64,000 bases of DNA from Streptantibioticus silvisoli (lineage in GTDB: Bacteria > Actinomycetota > Actinomycetes > Streptomycetales > Streptomycetaceae), in NCBI RefSeq assembly GCF_027947535.2, contig NZ_JAAGKO020000020.1, positions 1 through 64,000 of the forward strand, written 5' to 3'. Both the position numbers and the translations under genes were made by a program. Position 1 is the stretch's first letter. Every line of letters starts with the position of its first letter. This document shows, in pieces, positions 25,031 through 31,460 of this stretch. The notes under the pieces are model-generated. The model was not told where the DNA came from and ran no database searches. It saw only the letters and a program-made list of their open reading frames with translations.

Positions 25031-25360
25031 TCAGCTCAGCCGGAGGGAGTTCCCGAACACCGATGCCTTCTGCTCGGGTGTCCACCGGCGTGGGGCATCG
25101 GCGCTCTCCTCCCCGGCCCCAGCAGTCCGCGCCGTGGGGTCGGACGGGCACCGGGACTCATCCGGAAACCGGGTGATGCAGTCCGTGCCGGCGATCCGGA
25201 ACTCCGCGTCGAGTCCGTCGCTCCGCACCACCCACGGGCGTGAGTCGTTATGCGACCGCGGCGCGTACCGCACCGGCAGGTTCGTCCGGGCTTCCCGGAT
25301 CTCCGCCCCCACTTGTTGTGCCTTCAGCAATCGCTGTGTCCTGCTCCTGCTCCTGCTCAT
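25031..25360 (-). CDS. Small hypothetical protein
   Basis: 109-aa basic, polar protein from the ATG at 25360, which has AAGGAG about 6 nt upstream; the longer frame is not supported. It has an Arg/Ser-rich N-terminus (SRSRSRTQRLLKAQQVGAEI), the segment TNLPVRYAPRSHNDSRPWVV, and a polar C-terminus. No known family. It precedes the ParB-like gene by 30 nt and shares its orientation. Confidence 0.5.
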   Translation of the reverse strand: MSRSRSRTQRLLKAQQVGAEIREARTNLPVRYAPRSHNDSRPWVVRSDGLDAEFRIAGTDCITRFPDESRCPSDPTARTAGAGEESADAPRRWTPEQKASVFGNSLRLS

Positions 25361-25589
25361 GGTCTTCTCCTTCCTGCGAGGTTGCGATGAGTTCATGTAT
25401 TCGGGGCAGCGACGGCGCGCGCTCCCACGGTCCCGCGCCACTCCTGGAGAGCAGCGAGCGCATGATCCTCGAACTGAGTCGATAGGTTCTCGTCGTCGAG
25501 GGCCGCGCATCCTCCAACGCCTTCGCGGCTGACGGGAGGTGACAGCACCCTGGCACGCCCAGATCAGTCACCTCTTGAATCGTCGACAT
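25248..25589 (-). CDS. Doubtful small gene
   Basis: A 113-aa frame from an ATG at 25589 preceded by GAGGAAGTG. The first 40 or so residues (STIQEVTDLGVPGCCHLPSA) look plausible, but the rest is low-complexity (EDHEQEQEQDTA) and overlaps the better-supported gene at 25031-25360 by 113 nt in another frame. It may be a short real gene with a wrong 3' end, or nothing. It is listed because the gap it fills would otherwise be about 310 bp. Confidence 0.2.
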   Translation of the reverse strand: MSTIQEVTDLGVPGCCHLPSAAKALEDARPSTTRTYRLSSRIMRSLLSRSGAGPWERAPSLPRIHELIATSQEGEDHEQEQEQDTAIAEGTTSGGGDPGSPDEPAGAVRAAVA

Positions 25590-25672
25590 ATCGCGCACTT
25601 CCTCTCCTTGGGAGCCCGCGCCCCCTCCAACGGGGGAGAAACGAGGGGGGCGCGGGAGCTGTCGGTCCGCCG

Positions 25673-26392
25673 CTACATCGGGCCGTGGGGGCATCCGGAC
25701 GAGTGCCGGGAGTCTTCTGCGAACTCGGCGTGATATTCGCCGTCGTCTGACGGAAACAGGGAGGTTCCATTGACCAAATGTGCGCCAAGGTCGGCGAGTT
25801 GTTGAACCTCAACCATCGGAACCATGGCGCGACACTCGGGGCACGGCCCGAGGAGGTAGAACGGCTCGTCGCCGTACCTCGGGTCCAGACAGGAGAACGT
25901 GTACGAGGACGGATCGCCGCCCGGATCGTTCACGGTGAGCGTGAGCGGCCCGACAGGACCGAGGCCCCCGCCCCAACGCTGGTCAATACGCACGTCCCAG
26001 AAGCCGATGCCGAGAATCGCGGCGAGTCGCAGGGCCGCACGCTTCGCGTACCCGGCCAGATGTGCGGGGATCTGCGAGACGTCACAGCGCCTCTGTGCGA
26101 GCGTGTACGCCTCGCGCGCGTGATCCGCGATGCTCTCGGCGTGCCCGACCGCGTCCAGCGGGTCGGAATTGACCACGACCCACTTCCCGGCAGAGCTGGA
26201 CCACTGGACGCGGCGCACCCACTCTCCGACATCCGGCGATCTCCGGATTCCCGGGGCGCACTCTGCGGATTGGTCCCGGTAGTCGCGCCACTCCTCAAGA
26301 CGTGGGCACTCGTCCCGCGCATGAAGTTCGTTCAGCGCGGAGGCAACCGCGTGCCAAAGTTCTTCCGTCGACAGTTCACGTGTGGCGATCAC
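25673..26392 (-). CDS. Hypothetical protein with C-terminal Cys motif
   Basis: 239-aa protein from a GTG at 26392, chosen because GAGGAG precedes it; the frame above it is an Arg-rich shadow. It has a helical N-terminal half (STEELWHAVASALNELHARD), a basic segment around RRCDVSQIPAHLAGYAKRAA, and then LGPCPECRAMVPMVEVQQLA, a CxxC pair that with the C-terminal SSGCPHGPM could bind zinc. No family recognised. It is 89 nt from the next upstream gene and in the same orientation. Confidence 0.6.
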   Translation of the reverse strand: MIATRELSTEELWHAVASALNELHARDECPRLEEWRDYRDQSAECAPGIRRSPDVGEWVRRVQWSSSAGKWVVVNSDPLDAVGHAESIADHAREAYTLAQRRCDVSQIPAHLAGYAKRAALRLAAILGIGFWDVRIDQRWGGGLGPVGPLTLTVNDPGGDPSSYTFSCLDPRYGDEPFYLLGPCPECRAMVPMVEVQQLADLGAHLVNGTSLFPSDDGEYHAEFAEDSRHSSGCPHGPM

Positions 26393-26481
26393 GTCACTCC
26401 TCAGATGGGTTGATTGCTGCCCGGTGCAGCCGCAGGGGCGTTCGACCATTCGCCCCTGCGGCTGCGAAGCGTTGGAGCGGA

Positions 26482-26859
26482 TCAGCGAGCGCCGACCAGC
26501 GCAAGGACGCTTTGGAGATTGCTGTTTCCGTACTCCGCGACCACCCAAGCGATGATCGCGGCAACCAGCGCACCAACCCCGGAAACGGCCAACCGCCGGA
26601 ACGCGGACAGCATCCGGGCGCGGTCCGCGTAGAACGCGACGTCGATAACGACTGTGCAGCCGAACAGGGAAGGCGTGAACTCCCGGTGGATGCGACCGAG
26701 TTTGGGATGTGACCGGGTGCAGTGGATCTTGTGCCCGTCCTCGCACGGTGTGATCTTCTCGTAACGCCACGCCTTTCCGGCCGACGTTCCGGCCGACACG
26801 TGGATGGTGGTACCCGGATCTATGGTTCGCCCGGATTCGATGTGCATGAGCCTCTGCAC
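26482..26859 (-). CDS. Small membrane-anchored protein
   Basis: 125-aa protein from a GTG at 26859 (AAGGGGAG 5 nt upstream); an ATG five codons later is possible. The N-terminal 85 residues contain three Cys (ITPCEDGHKIHCTRSHPKLG and SLFGCTVVIDVAF). A single hydrophobic helix follows near the C-terminus (VSGVGALVAAIIAWVVAEYG). Unknown function. The bipartite element copy B lies about 135 nt upstream in promoter orientation. Confidence 0.55.
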   Translation of the reverse strand: MQRLMHIESGRTIDPGTTIHVSAGTSAGKAWRYEKITPCEDGHKIHCTRSHPKLGRIHREFTPSLFGCTVVIDVAFYADRARMLSAFRRLAVSGVGALVAAIIAWVVAEYGNSNLQSVLALVGAR

Positions 26860-26988
26860 GATCTCTCCCCTTATGGATCGCGTGCCTGTAACGGACGGGA
26901 GCCGCACCCCAATTGGAGTGCGGCTCCCATGCGACGCGGCAGGCTGATGTCGTTTCAGCGGGGCGAGCGGTACACGGAGAAATCCGTG

Positions 26989-27123
26989 TCACTCAAATAC
27001 GGATCGCAGGAATGCCCAAATCCCGATCTTGAGTAGAATTTTTCCAAGATCCTTCAAGGCAGAATGTGCGATGCGTACGACCAACTCCCGGGTGCGCTCC
27101 AAGCGCGACCCGGGGTCCGTCAT
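26989..27123 (-). CDS. Candidate 44-aa peptide gene between repeat copies
   Basis: ATG at 27123 directly follows the GTATTTAG half of repeat copy C, and the frame ends inside repeat copy B. The product is polar at the N-terminus (TDPGSRLERTRELVVRIAHS) and amphipathic to hydrophobic afterwards (LKDLGKILLKIGIWAFLRS). If real it would be leaderless or nearly so. A short membrane-active peptide is possible, but chance cannot be excluded. Confidence 0.3.
   Translation of the reverse strand: MTDPGSRLERTRELVVRIAHSALKDLGKILLKIGIWAFLRSVFE
26993..27028 (-). repeat. Bipartite 36-bp element, copy B (promoter-like)
   Basis: On the + strand TCAAATACGG, 14 nt, CAAATCCCGATC. Leftward: GATCGGGATTTG-N14-CCGTATTTGA, giving GGGATT-N18-GTA. 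It is flanked by ACTCAA and TTGAGT, an extra inverted repeat not shared by the other copies. It lies upstream of the membrane-protein gene starting at 26859. Confidence 0.65.
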
Positions 27124-27159
27124 CTAAATACGGACGGCCAACCGCCCCGATTCCCGATC
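27124..27159 (-). repeat. Bipartite 36-bp element, copy C (promoter-like)
   Basis: On the + strand CTAAATACGG, 14 nt, CGATTCCCGATC; both halves are identical to copy A while the 14-nt centre differs, which points to selection on the two halves. It starts 131 nt from copy B and 111 nt from copy D, all in the same orientation. Confidence 0.7.
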
Positions 27160-27234
27160 ATGAAAGAAGTTTTTTCAGCGATCTTTCCGGAGGCTGGCAG
27201 GCGCACTGCCCGGCAGGCGCGAAAGGTGACACGC

Positions 27235-27270
27235 CTAAATACGGCCCACGTGGCATCCCAATTACCGATC
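27235..27270 (-). repeat. Bipartite 36-bp element, copy D (promoter-like)
   Basis: On the + strand CTAAATACGG, 14 nt, CAATTACCGATC. Leftward: GATCGGTAATTG-N14-CCGTATTTAG. It follows directly after the terminator-like hairpin of the sigma-like gene, which fits a fresh promoter for the sequence to its left. Confidence 0.65.
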
Positions 27271-27288
27271 TTGAATCGGGAAACGACT

Positions 27289-27324
27289 GTGCCCCGACGG
27301 TCCCTTCGGGGACCTCCGGGGCAC
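27289..27324 (-). terminator. Hairpin terminator of the sigma-like gene
   Basis: GTGCCCCG at 27289-27296 pairs perfectly with CGGGGCAC at 27317-27324. The stem continues inward (GGTCCC with GGGACC) around a TTCG-type loop. It sits 8 nt after the stop at 27333 in the reading direction. No long T-tract follows, as is common in Streptomyces. Confidence 0.7.
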
Positions 27325-27332
27325 AGAGTGAG

Positions 27333-28133
27333 TCAGGAGCCGTCGGCGGGGGTCGCTGCACCCCGGTACACCAGGTCATCCCGCACGGCGTCGAGGGACG
27401 CACTCAACGCCCGCCACTCCCGCTTCGCGGCATCCTTGGTCCGCTGAACCTTGGACGACGAGTTGCGCGGACCCCCGTGGATGCTCTGCGCCGTCTCGCC
27501 GATGACCCCTGCCCGCCCCAGGTCATCAGCGCGACCCGCAACGTCCAGCATCACCCGGAGCGTGGGGTACTCCGCCCCGTCCGCCCACGCGGACTTGAAG
27601 ATCACTTCGCTGTTGCAGGACAGGTACGGCGCCACCGCGAGCGTGGGCAACTTGTCCGCGTGCGGAACGCCCCGCATCTGCTGGGCGCCCTGCGTGGCGT
27701 CCAACTCGTCGGGCTGGACGTCCAGTCGGTACCTGTTGCGGGCGGCGGCATCCCGAACCGCCCAATACTGGAGGGTCTTACGGCTCACGATGATCACGTC
27801 ACCATCCCGGCGAACGTACTGCCATGCCGACGGCTCCCGGGTCGCCACGGTGAGGGCGGAGACGTCCGACGAACCGGAGACTTCCCGAAGACGCTTAGCG
27901 AACATGAGCACCGCGTCTTGCGTGACGTCGTCGCTGACGTCGTCCGTGCCGTACAGGGCAACGCCGCCCCGCACGGCGGTGGCGCTCCCGTTCATCCGCT
28001 TCCGCGACCGGGTGGAGTCGACCGCGCGGCAGTACCCGCGCGCTATCCGCTGAATCTCGGTGAAGTCCTGCGAGGTGATGAGTTTCATGTCGTCCGCCGT
28101 AACTTCCGTCCGGCGACTGGCGTTCTCGTTCAC
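27333..28133 (-). CDS. Sigma-factor-like protein (putative)
   Basis: 266-aa soluble protein from a GTG at 28133 with AAGGAA upstream. The segment TDDVSDDVTQDAVLMFAKRL (about residues 63-82) resembles the region 2.2 signature of sigma-70/ECF factors (D-D-x-x-D-x-x-Q-x-x-F). The C-terminal LGRAGVIGETAQSIHGGPRN followed by SSSKVQRTKDAAKREWRAL resembles a region 4 helix-turn-helix. The two are separated by a longer and less conserved middle than in typical ECF factors. The four promoter-like 36-bp elements lie just downstream and at 24.6 kb, so it may be their cognate sigma factor. An unrelated DNA-binding protein is the alternative. Confidence 0.45.
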   Translation of the reverse strand: MNENASRRTEVTADDMKLITSQDFTEIQRIARGYCRAVDSTRSRKRMNGSATAVRGGVALYGTDDVSDDVTQDAVLMFAKRLREVSGSSDVSALTVATREPSAWQYVRRDGDVIIVSRKTLQYWAVRDAAARNRYRLDVQPDELDATQGAQQMRGVPHADKLPTLAVAPYLSCNSEVIFKSAWADGAEYPTLRVMLDVAGRADDLGRAGVIGETAQSIHGGPRNSSSKVQRTKDAAKREWRALSASLDAVRDDLVYRGAATPADGS

Positions 28134-28670
28134 GCGCTTTTCCTTCTGATCTTGACGCGCACCTTGCTGTGCTGCGCCCCGATGCGTTCATCCTCTACGT
28201 CTCGTCATTCAATTCAACCCCCGATGCAATATCTTTTCCCAATCTTTATCAATGCCGGTCGATGCCCCGACGTCATGGGAATGGACGGCGGTGCGGCGGA
28301 ATTTAGACATGCTGATCGAATTTCGCCGAGGATGAATTTTAGTTGCACGCGGCCGGCGAGGAGGAATGGGGAGAGTGGACCGTGGAGAGGCAAGCAATCG
28401 GGCGCAATTATTGCGGGGAGGCACCTCTCCCCACGGCCCGACCGTCTGACACACCTGCTCACGCAGTATCCAGTTGCGGGGCACAGCGGAAGGGCCCAAG
28501 CGACCGGCTACCTGCCCTTTTGCGATGCTGCGGGGCTACCGGCCTAGCAGGCAGGGGGTCTGGCAGCCCGTTCGGCAGGAGCAGCCGCAGCCGCAGCGGC
28601 CCCGACATCGCGAAGTTGCCGACTCACGAACGTGAGGTGACCATGGTCGGAGCGGAGGAGGTGGCGCGGC
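28134..28670. other. 537-bp divergent intergenic region, partly AT-rich
   Basis: Lies between the leftward sigma-like gene and the rightward winged-helix regulator. The part at about 28190-28350 is clearly less GC-rich than its surroundings (runs such as CAATATCTTTTCCCAATCTTT). It probably holds promoters for both genes. No tRNA, clear repeat array or convincing gene was found. Confidence 0.4.
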
Positions 28671-29132
28671 GTGTCCCAGAGCGATGAAATTGGGAGAAGT
28701 GCGAACCGCGATCCGCATCCGGAGGCAGGCGCCAACGAGTGCCGCTATTTGCAGAGCATTCATGACCTTCGCCATCTGCTCAACGGCGAGTGGGTGTGGG
28801 ATGTCTTCGTCTCGCTGCGGTCGGGGCCTTTGCAATATACCGGAATCCTAGCCGCGATACGGGAACGGTCTCTGGAAAACGGCTGGCCTGGGCGGAACCA
28901 CACCTATCTTCAGGACAGCACTCTGAATCGCACCCTTCGCCGCCTGGAAGAAGCCGAACTCGTGGATCGCTTGCGGGAGGATAGTTTCCCGTACCGAACC
29001 ACGTACTGGCTGACGCCGCCGGCGGAACAGTTGCTGGCCGCTGCTATGCCCTTCGTCGAGTGGGCGGAGGAGCACTCGGGGCTGCTGGACCGTACACGGC
29101 GGCGGCGAGGCGGTGGCCGTACGGGACTCTGA
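28671..29132 (+). CDS. Winged-helix transcriptional regulator, HxlR/PadR-like
   Basis: 153-aa protein from a GTG at 28671 with GGAGGAGGT about 8 nt upstream. The core LLNGEWVWDVFVSLRSGPLQ followed by YTGILAAIRERSLENG and NRTLRRLEEAELVDRLREDS is the typical HxlR winged helix: GxW at the start, recognition helix, then the 'L..LE..GLV.R' wing. TTYWLTPPAEQLLAAAMPFV completes the family pattern. It is transcribed away from the sigma-like gene and may control the adjacent accessory genes or itself. Confidence 0.75.
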   Translation: MSQSDEIGRSANRDPHPEAGANECRYLQSIHDLRHLLNGEWVWDVFVSLRSGPLQYTGILAAIRERSLENGWPGRNHTYLQDSTLNRTLRRLEEAELVDRLREDSFPYRTTYWLTPPAEQLLAAAMPFVEWAEEHSGLLDRTRRRRGGGRTGL

Positions 29133-29146
29133 GCGGACTCCAACCC

Positions 29147-29359
29147 TCACCGTTCCCAGACGTCCGGCCCGCCACCCCGCCAGTCGAACAGTTCGTCGTC
29201 GAACCGGAGGTCATCGAAGTCCAGGCCGGCCCGGCGGCAGAATTCGAGGACGTCCTCGGTGCTGGTTGCCAGGCCCAGAAACTCCCCGCCGACCCGGACT
29301 CGGCGCTCACCGCCCGCTGCCGGGGGCTCTATGACGACGCGGTGCTGTGCGTTCTCCAT
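29147..29359 (-). CDS. Small hypothetical protein
   Basis: 70-aa acidic protein from the ATG at 29359 preceded by GAGGGT. It has a strand-rich first half (HRVVIEPPAAGGERRVRVGG) and a helical, acidic second half (TSTEDVLEFCRRAGLDFDDL). Similar short proteins are common in Streptomyces genomes without an assigned function. It converges with the upstream regulator, leaving only 14 nt between stops. Confidence 0.55.
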   Translation of the reverse strand: MENAQHRVVIEPPAAGGERRVRVGGEFLGLATSTEDVLEFCRRAGLDFDDLRFDDELFDWRGGGPDVWER

Positions 29360-29665
29360 ACCCTCAGCTTGATACGGACGGGGAAGAAACGCCTTCTGGG
29401 CGCGCGGCGCTGCCGGGTGGCGCCGGCATCGGACCACGCAAACTGAACCCGCCAGTGCCACTGGAGATCGCTATCGGCATGGGAGCGACCTATCCTCGGG
29501 GCCTCGATCCCGGCGACGTCGGCCGATTGCCAGCGCAGCAGCGCCTCCTACGCGGCGCTCTCCGCCTCGTCCGCAGAACCCAGCATCGGGTAGGCGCTGG
29601 CCGTCAGACAGCGGCCGGGTCGCCTCGAACCGGTCAACGTCCCTCGCCATCAAGATGGCCCAGGG
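29360..29665. other. Intergenic region, nothing recognised
   Basis: The 306 bp between the small gene and the lipoprotein gene contain only GC-rich frames without support. A promoter for the leftward small gene should lie at its left edge, but I cannot identify one. Confidence 0.35.
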
Positions 29666-30766
29666 CTAGTTCTTGAAGGGCGAGGTGATGTGAGTGATCG
29701 GTCCCTCCGGTGGATCTTGCGCCGTGTCGCAGTGACCGGCGTTCGACGCTGCCGCCGCGTACCGATAGGCGGTCGATACGTCTGCGTTCTCCTGGTCAAT
29801 GTCCTGGTTGGCGAGGCGGACGTCCTGCCGTGCGGTCGAGATCGCGGCGGAGGCCGCGGTCCGTATGGCGCTGGGCGACGGCCCGCCTCTACCGCCGGCG
29901 TAGCCGGGCTCGATCCGGAGCAGCGTGGCCAGGTCCCCAGTCAGCGTCGAGGTGTCGTTGTGGAATGTGGCGAGGTCAGCCGTCAGGCCGGTCAGGTCGC
30001 CGGAGACACCAGAGGCGTCGCCCGAGATGCCGGACGCGTCCCCGCTCACCCCGGAGGCGTCGCCGCAGACCGTACCGTCGTCCGGGCTGCCGGGTGCCTC
30101 GGCGAGGACGTTGCGCTCGTCGGAGCGTTCGCCGGCCAGGTCGCTGCCCGTGCCAGCAAGGTCCGTCGAGAGGCTGGACAGATCGGTCGTCAGGCCCGAG
30201 CTATCGGTACCGAGCCGCTGGTAGTCGCCGGCGACCTGCTGCTCGGCGCTGGCCTGGCCGTTGGCCTGCTGCTGTTCGGAATTCGAACTGGCCACTGAGG
30301 CGTTGAGGGTGCGGAGAGCGCCGTTGTAGTCGCTGTCGGACGCCCGGTGGTAGACGACGGGCTGGATGCTCCCGTCCTGCTGGACGACGTTCAGGGTGAG
30401 GGCGGTGCCGGACAGGACACCCTGGTCCGTGTGGAAGCCGACGTCGATGCTGACGGTAGTTCCGTTGATGTGTCCGTCGAACTCGTTCCGCTTGACGGTC
30501 ACCTGAGCGTCCGGAACGGTCCCCGACACGGTGGCGTCCAGTTCCGTGCCCTGGAACGTCCCGTCCGATTCCCGCTGCCATTGGAGATAGTCGACTTCGC
30601 TGGCACTGGAGATCAGATATCCGGCCGTGCCGGGGATGTTGACCGGGGACCCGGTGCTGGGGGAAGCCGCAGGAGCAACCCATATGTGTGGTGTGCTGGT
30701 TCCGCAGCTCGTGAGCCCGAGCAGGACAAGCGGATAGGCGATCGCTGCCCGTAGAGCTTGCTTCAT
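29666..30766 (-). CDS. Secreted lipoprotein with DASG repeats
   Basis: 366-aa protein from the ATG at 30766, which overlaps the stop of the upstream lipoprotein gene. The signal peptide ends in a lipobox-like LLGLTSC, so it is probably anchored to the membrane outer face. The N-terminal 160 residues are strand-rich; the C-terminal half is helical and Ala/Gln/Asp-rich. Near residue 250 a short tandem repeat occurs (GDASGVSGDASGISGDASG). The protein is of a type seen in Streptomyces but without known function. An ATG ten codons upstream is an alternative start. Confidence 0.6.
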   Translation of the reverse strand: MKQALRAAIAYPLVLLGLTSCGTSTPHIWVAPAASPSTGSPVNIPGTAGYLISSASEVDYLQWQRESDGTFQGTELDATVSGTVPDAQVTVKRNEFDGHINGTTVSIDVGFHTDQGVLSGTALTLNVVQQDGSIQPVVYHRASDSDYNGALRTLNASVASSNSEQQQANGQASAEQQVAGDYQRLGTDSSGLTTDLSSLSTDLAGTGSDLAGERSDERNVLAEAPGSPDDGTVCGDASGVSGDASGISGDASGVSGDLTGLTADLATFHNDTSTLTGDLATLLRIEPGYAGGRGGPSPSAIRTAASAAISTARQDVRLANQDIDQENADVSTAYRYAAAASNAGHCDTAQDPPEGPITHITSPFKN

Positions 30767-31416
30767 GGGGGGCTTGAGTCTCTGCCGCATGACCACCGGC
30801 CGGTGATGTGGAACTCGACGTTCTCCGGTTCTGCGGGGGTGAGCCAGATATCCAACGTGCCGGACGTCAGGCTCGGGTTGATGGTCACCGTTCCGTCGCC
30901 GCCATCGTGGTCTTGAGGCGTGTAGTAGGTGAACTCGTCGCCATCGGCCGGGGATTCACCATTCGGCCCCTTGCTCGATCCGATGTCGATGCTCACGGCA
31001 TGAGGCACACCGTTGCTGCCGCTGGCATTCGTCTCCCACACGGCGGGATCCCTGCCGGCCTTGGGGAGGCCGAAGTCCGGAGCAGCGATGGCGATCTCCC
31101 AGGCGACCTTGTTCAGCCGGAAACCGATGTTGGCCGTCCACGCGCCGTCATCGGTGGGGAAGACGCACTGGGTGGAGTAGTCCGGCGACGCGTAATCGTA
31201 GTGGGCGCCGGTCTTGAACGGCAGTACATCGCTCGCCTTGGAGACGTGGCCCTTGATGTCCCCGCTGAAGGTCAGGTCTATGACGGGATGGGCCGTGTGC
31301 CTCGCAGATGTCCCCGGGCCTGACGCCGGCCCCTCGGTCGCAGGTCCGCAAGCAGCCGCCGTGGAGGCGAGGAGACCTAACGCCACGAACACCCGTGACC
31401 GGCGAGTGAAAGCCAT
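30763..31416 (-). CDS. Secreted lipoprotein
   Basis: 217-aa protein with an N-terminal basic region, hydrophobic stretch and lipobox STAAAC. The mature part is strand-rich with aromatic and Gly-rich segments (HPVIDLTFSGDIKGHVSKAS, then SLTSGTLDIWLTPAEP and EFHITGRWSC). It may form a disulfide between the Cys near STQCVF and the C-terminal WSC. It is translationally coupled to the second lipoprotein, so the two are likely to work together at the cell surface. No close family recognised. Confidence 0.6.
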   Translation of the reverse strand: MAFTRRSRVFVALGLLASTAAACGPATEGPASGPGTSARHTAHPVIDLTFSGDIKGHVSKASDVLPFKTGAHYDYASPDYSTQCVFPTDDGAWTANIGFRLNKVAWEIAIAAPDFGLPKAGRDPAVWETNASGSNGVPHAVSIDIGSSKGPNGESPADGDEFTYYTPQDHDGGDGTVTINPSLTSGTLDIWLTPAEPENVEFHITGRWSCGRDSSPP

Positions 31417-31460
31417 GGAGGAAGTGTGATCACCGGTCGTCTGGAGTGCAAATTGGAACG

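Noticed and set aside
25673-26992. A 439-aa protein using a GTG right after repeat copy B
   Set aside because: The first 200 residues are an Arg/His-rich shadow of the 26482-26859 gene; a GTG at 26392 with a good ribosome binding site starts the plausible part.
24588-27270. The 36-bp repeats as conserved protein-coding sequence (I-G-N-R/W ... V-F-R in one frame)
   Set aside because: Wobble positions are as conserved as the others, the central codons are unrelated, and no common gene context exists, so DNA-level conservation is more likely.
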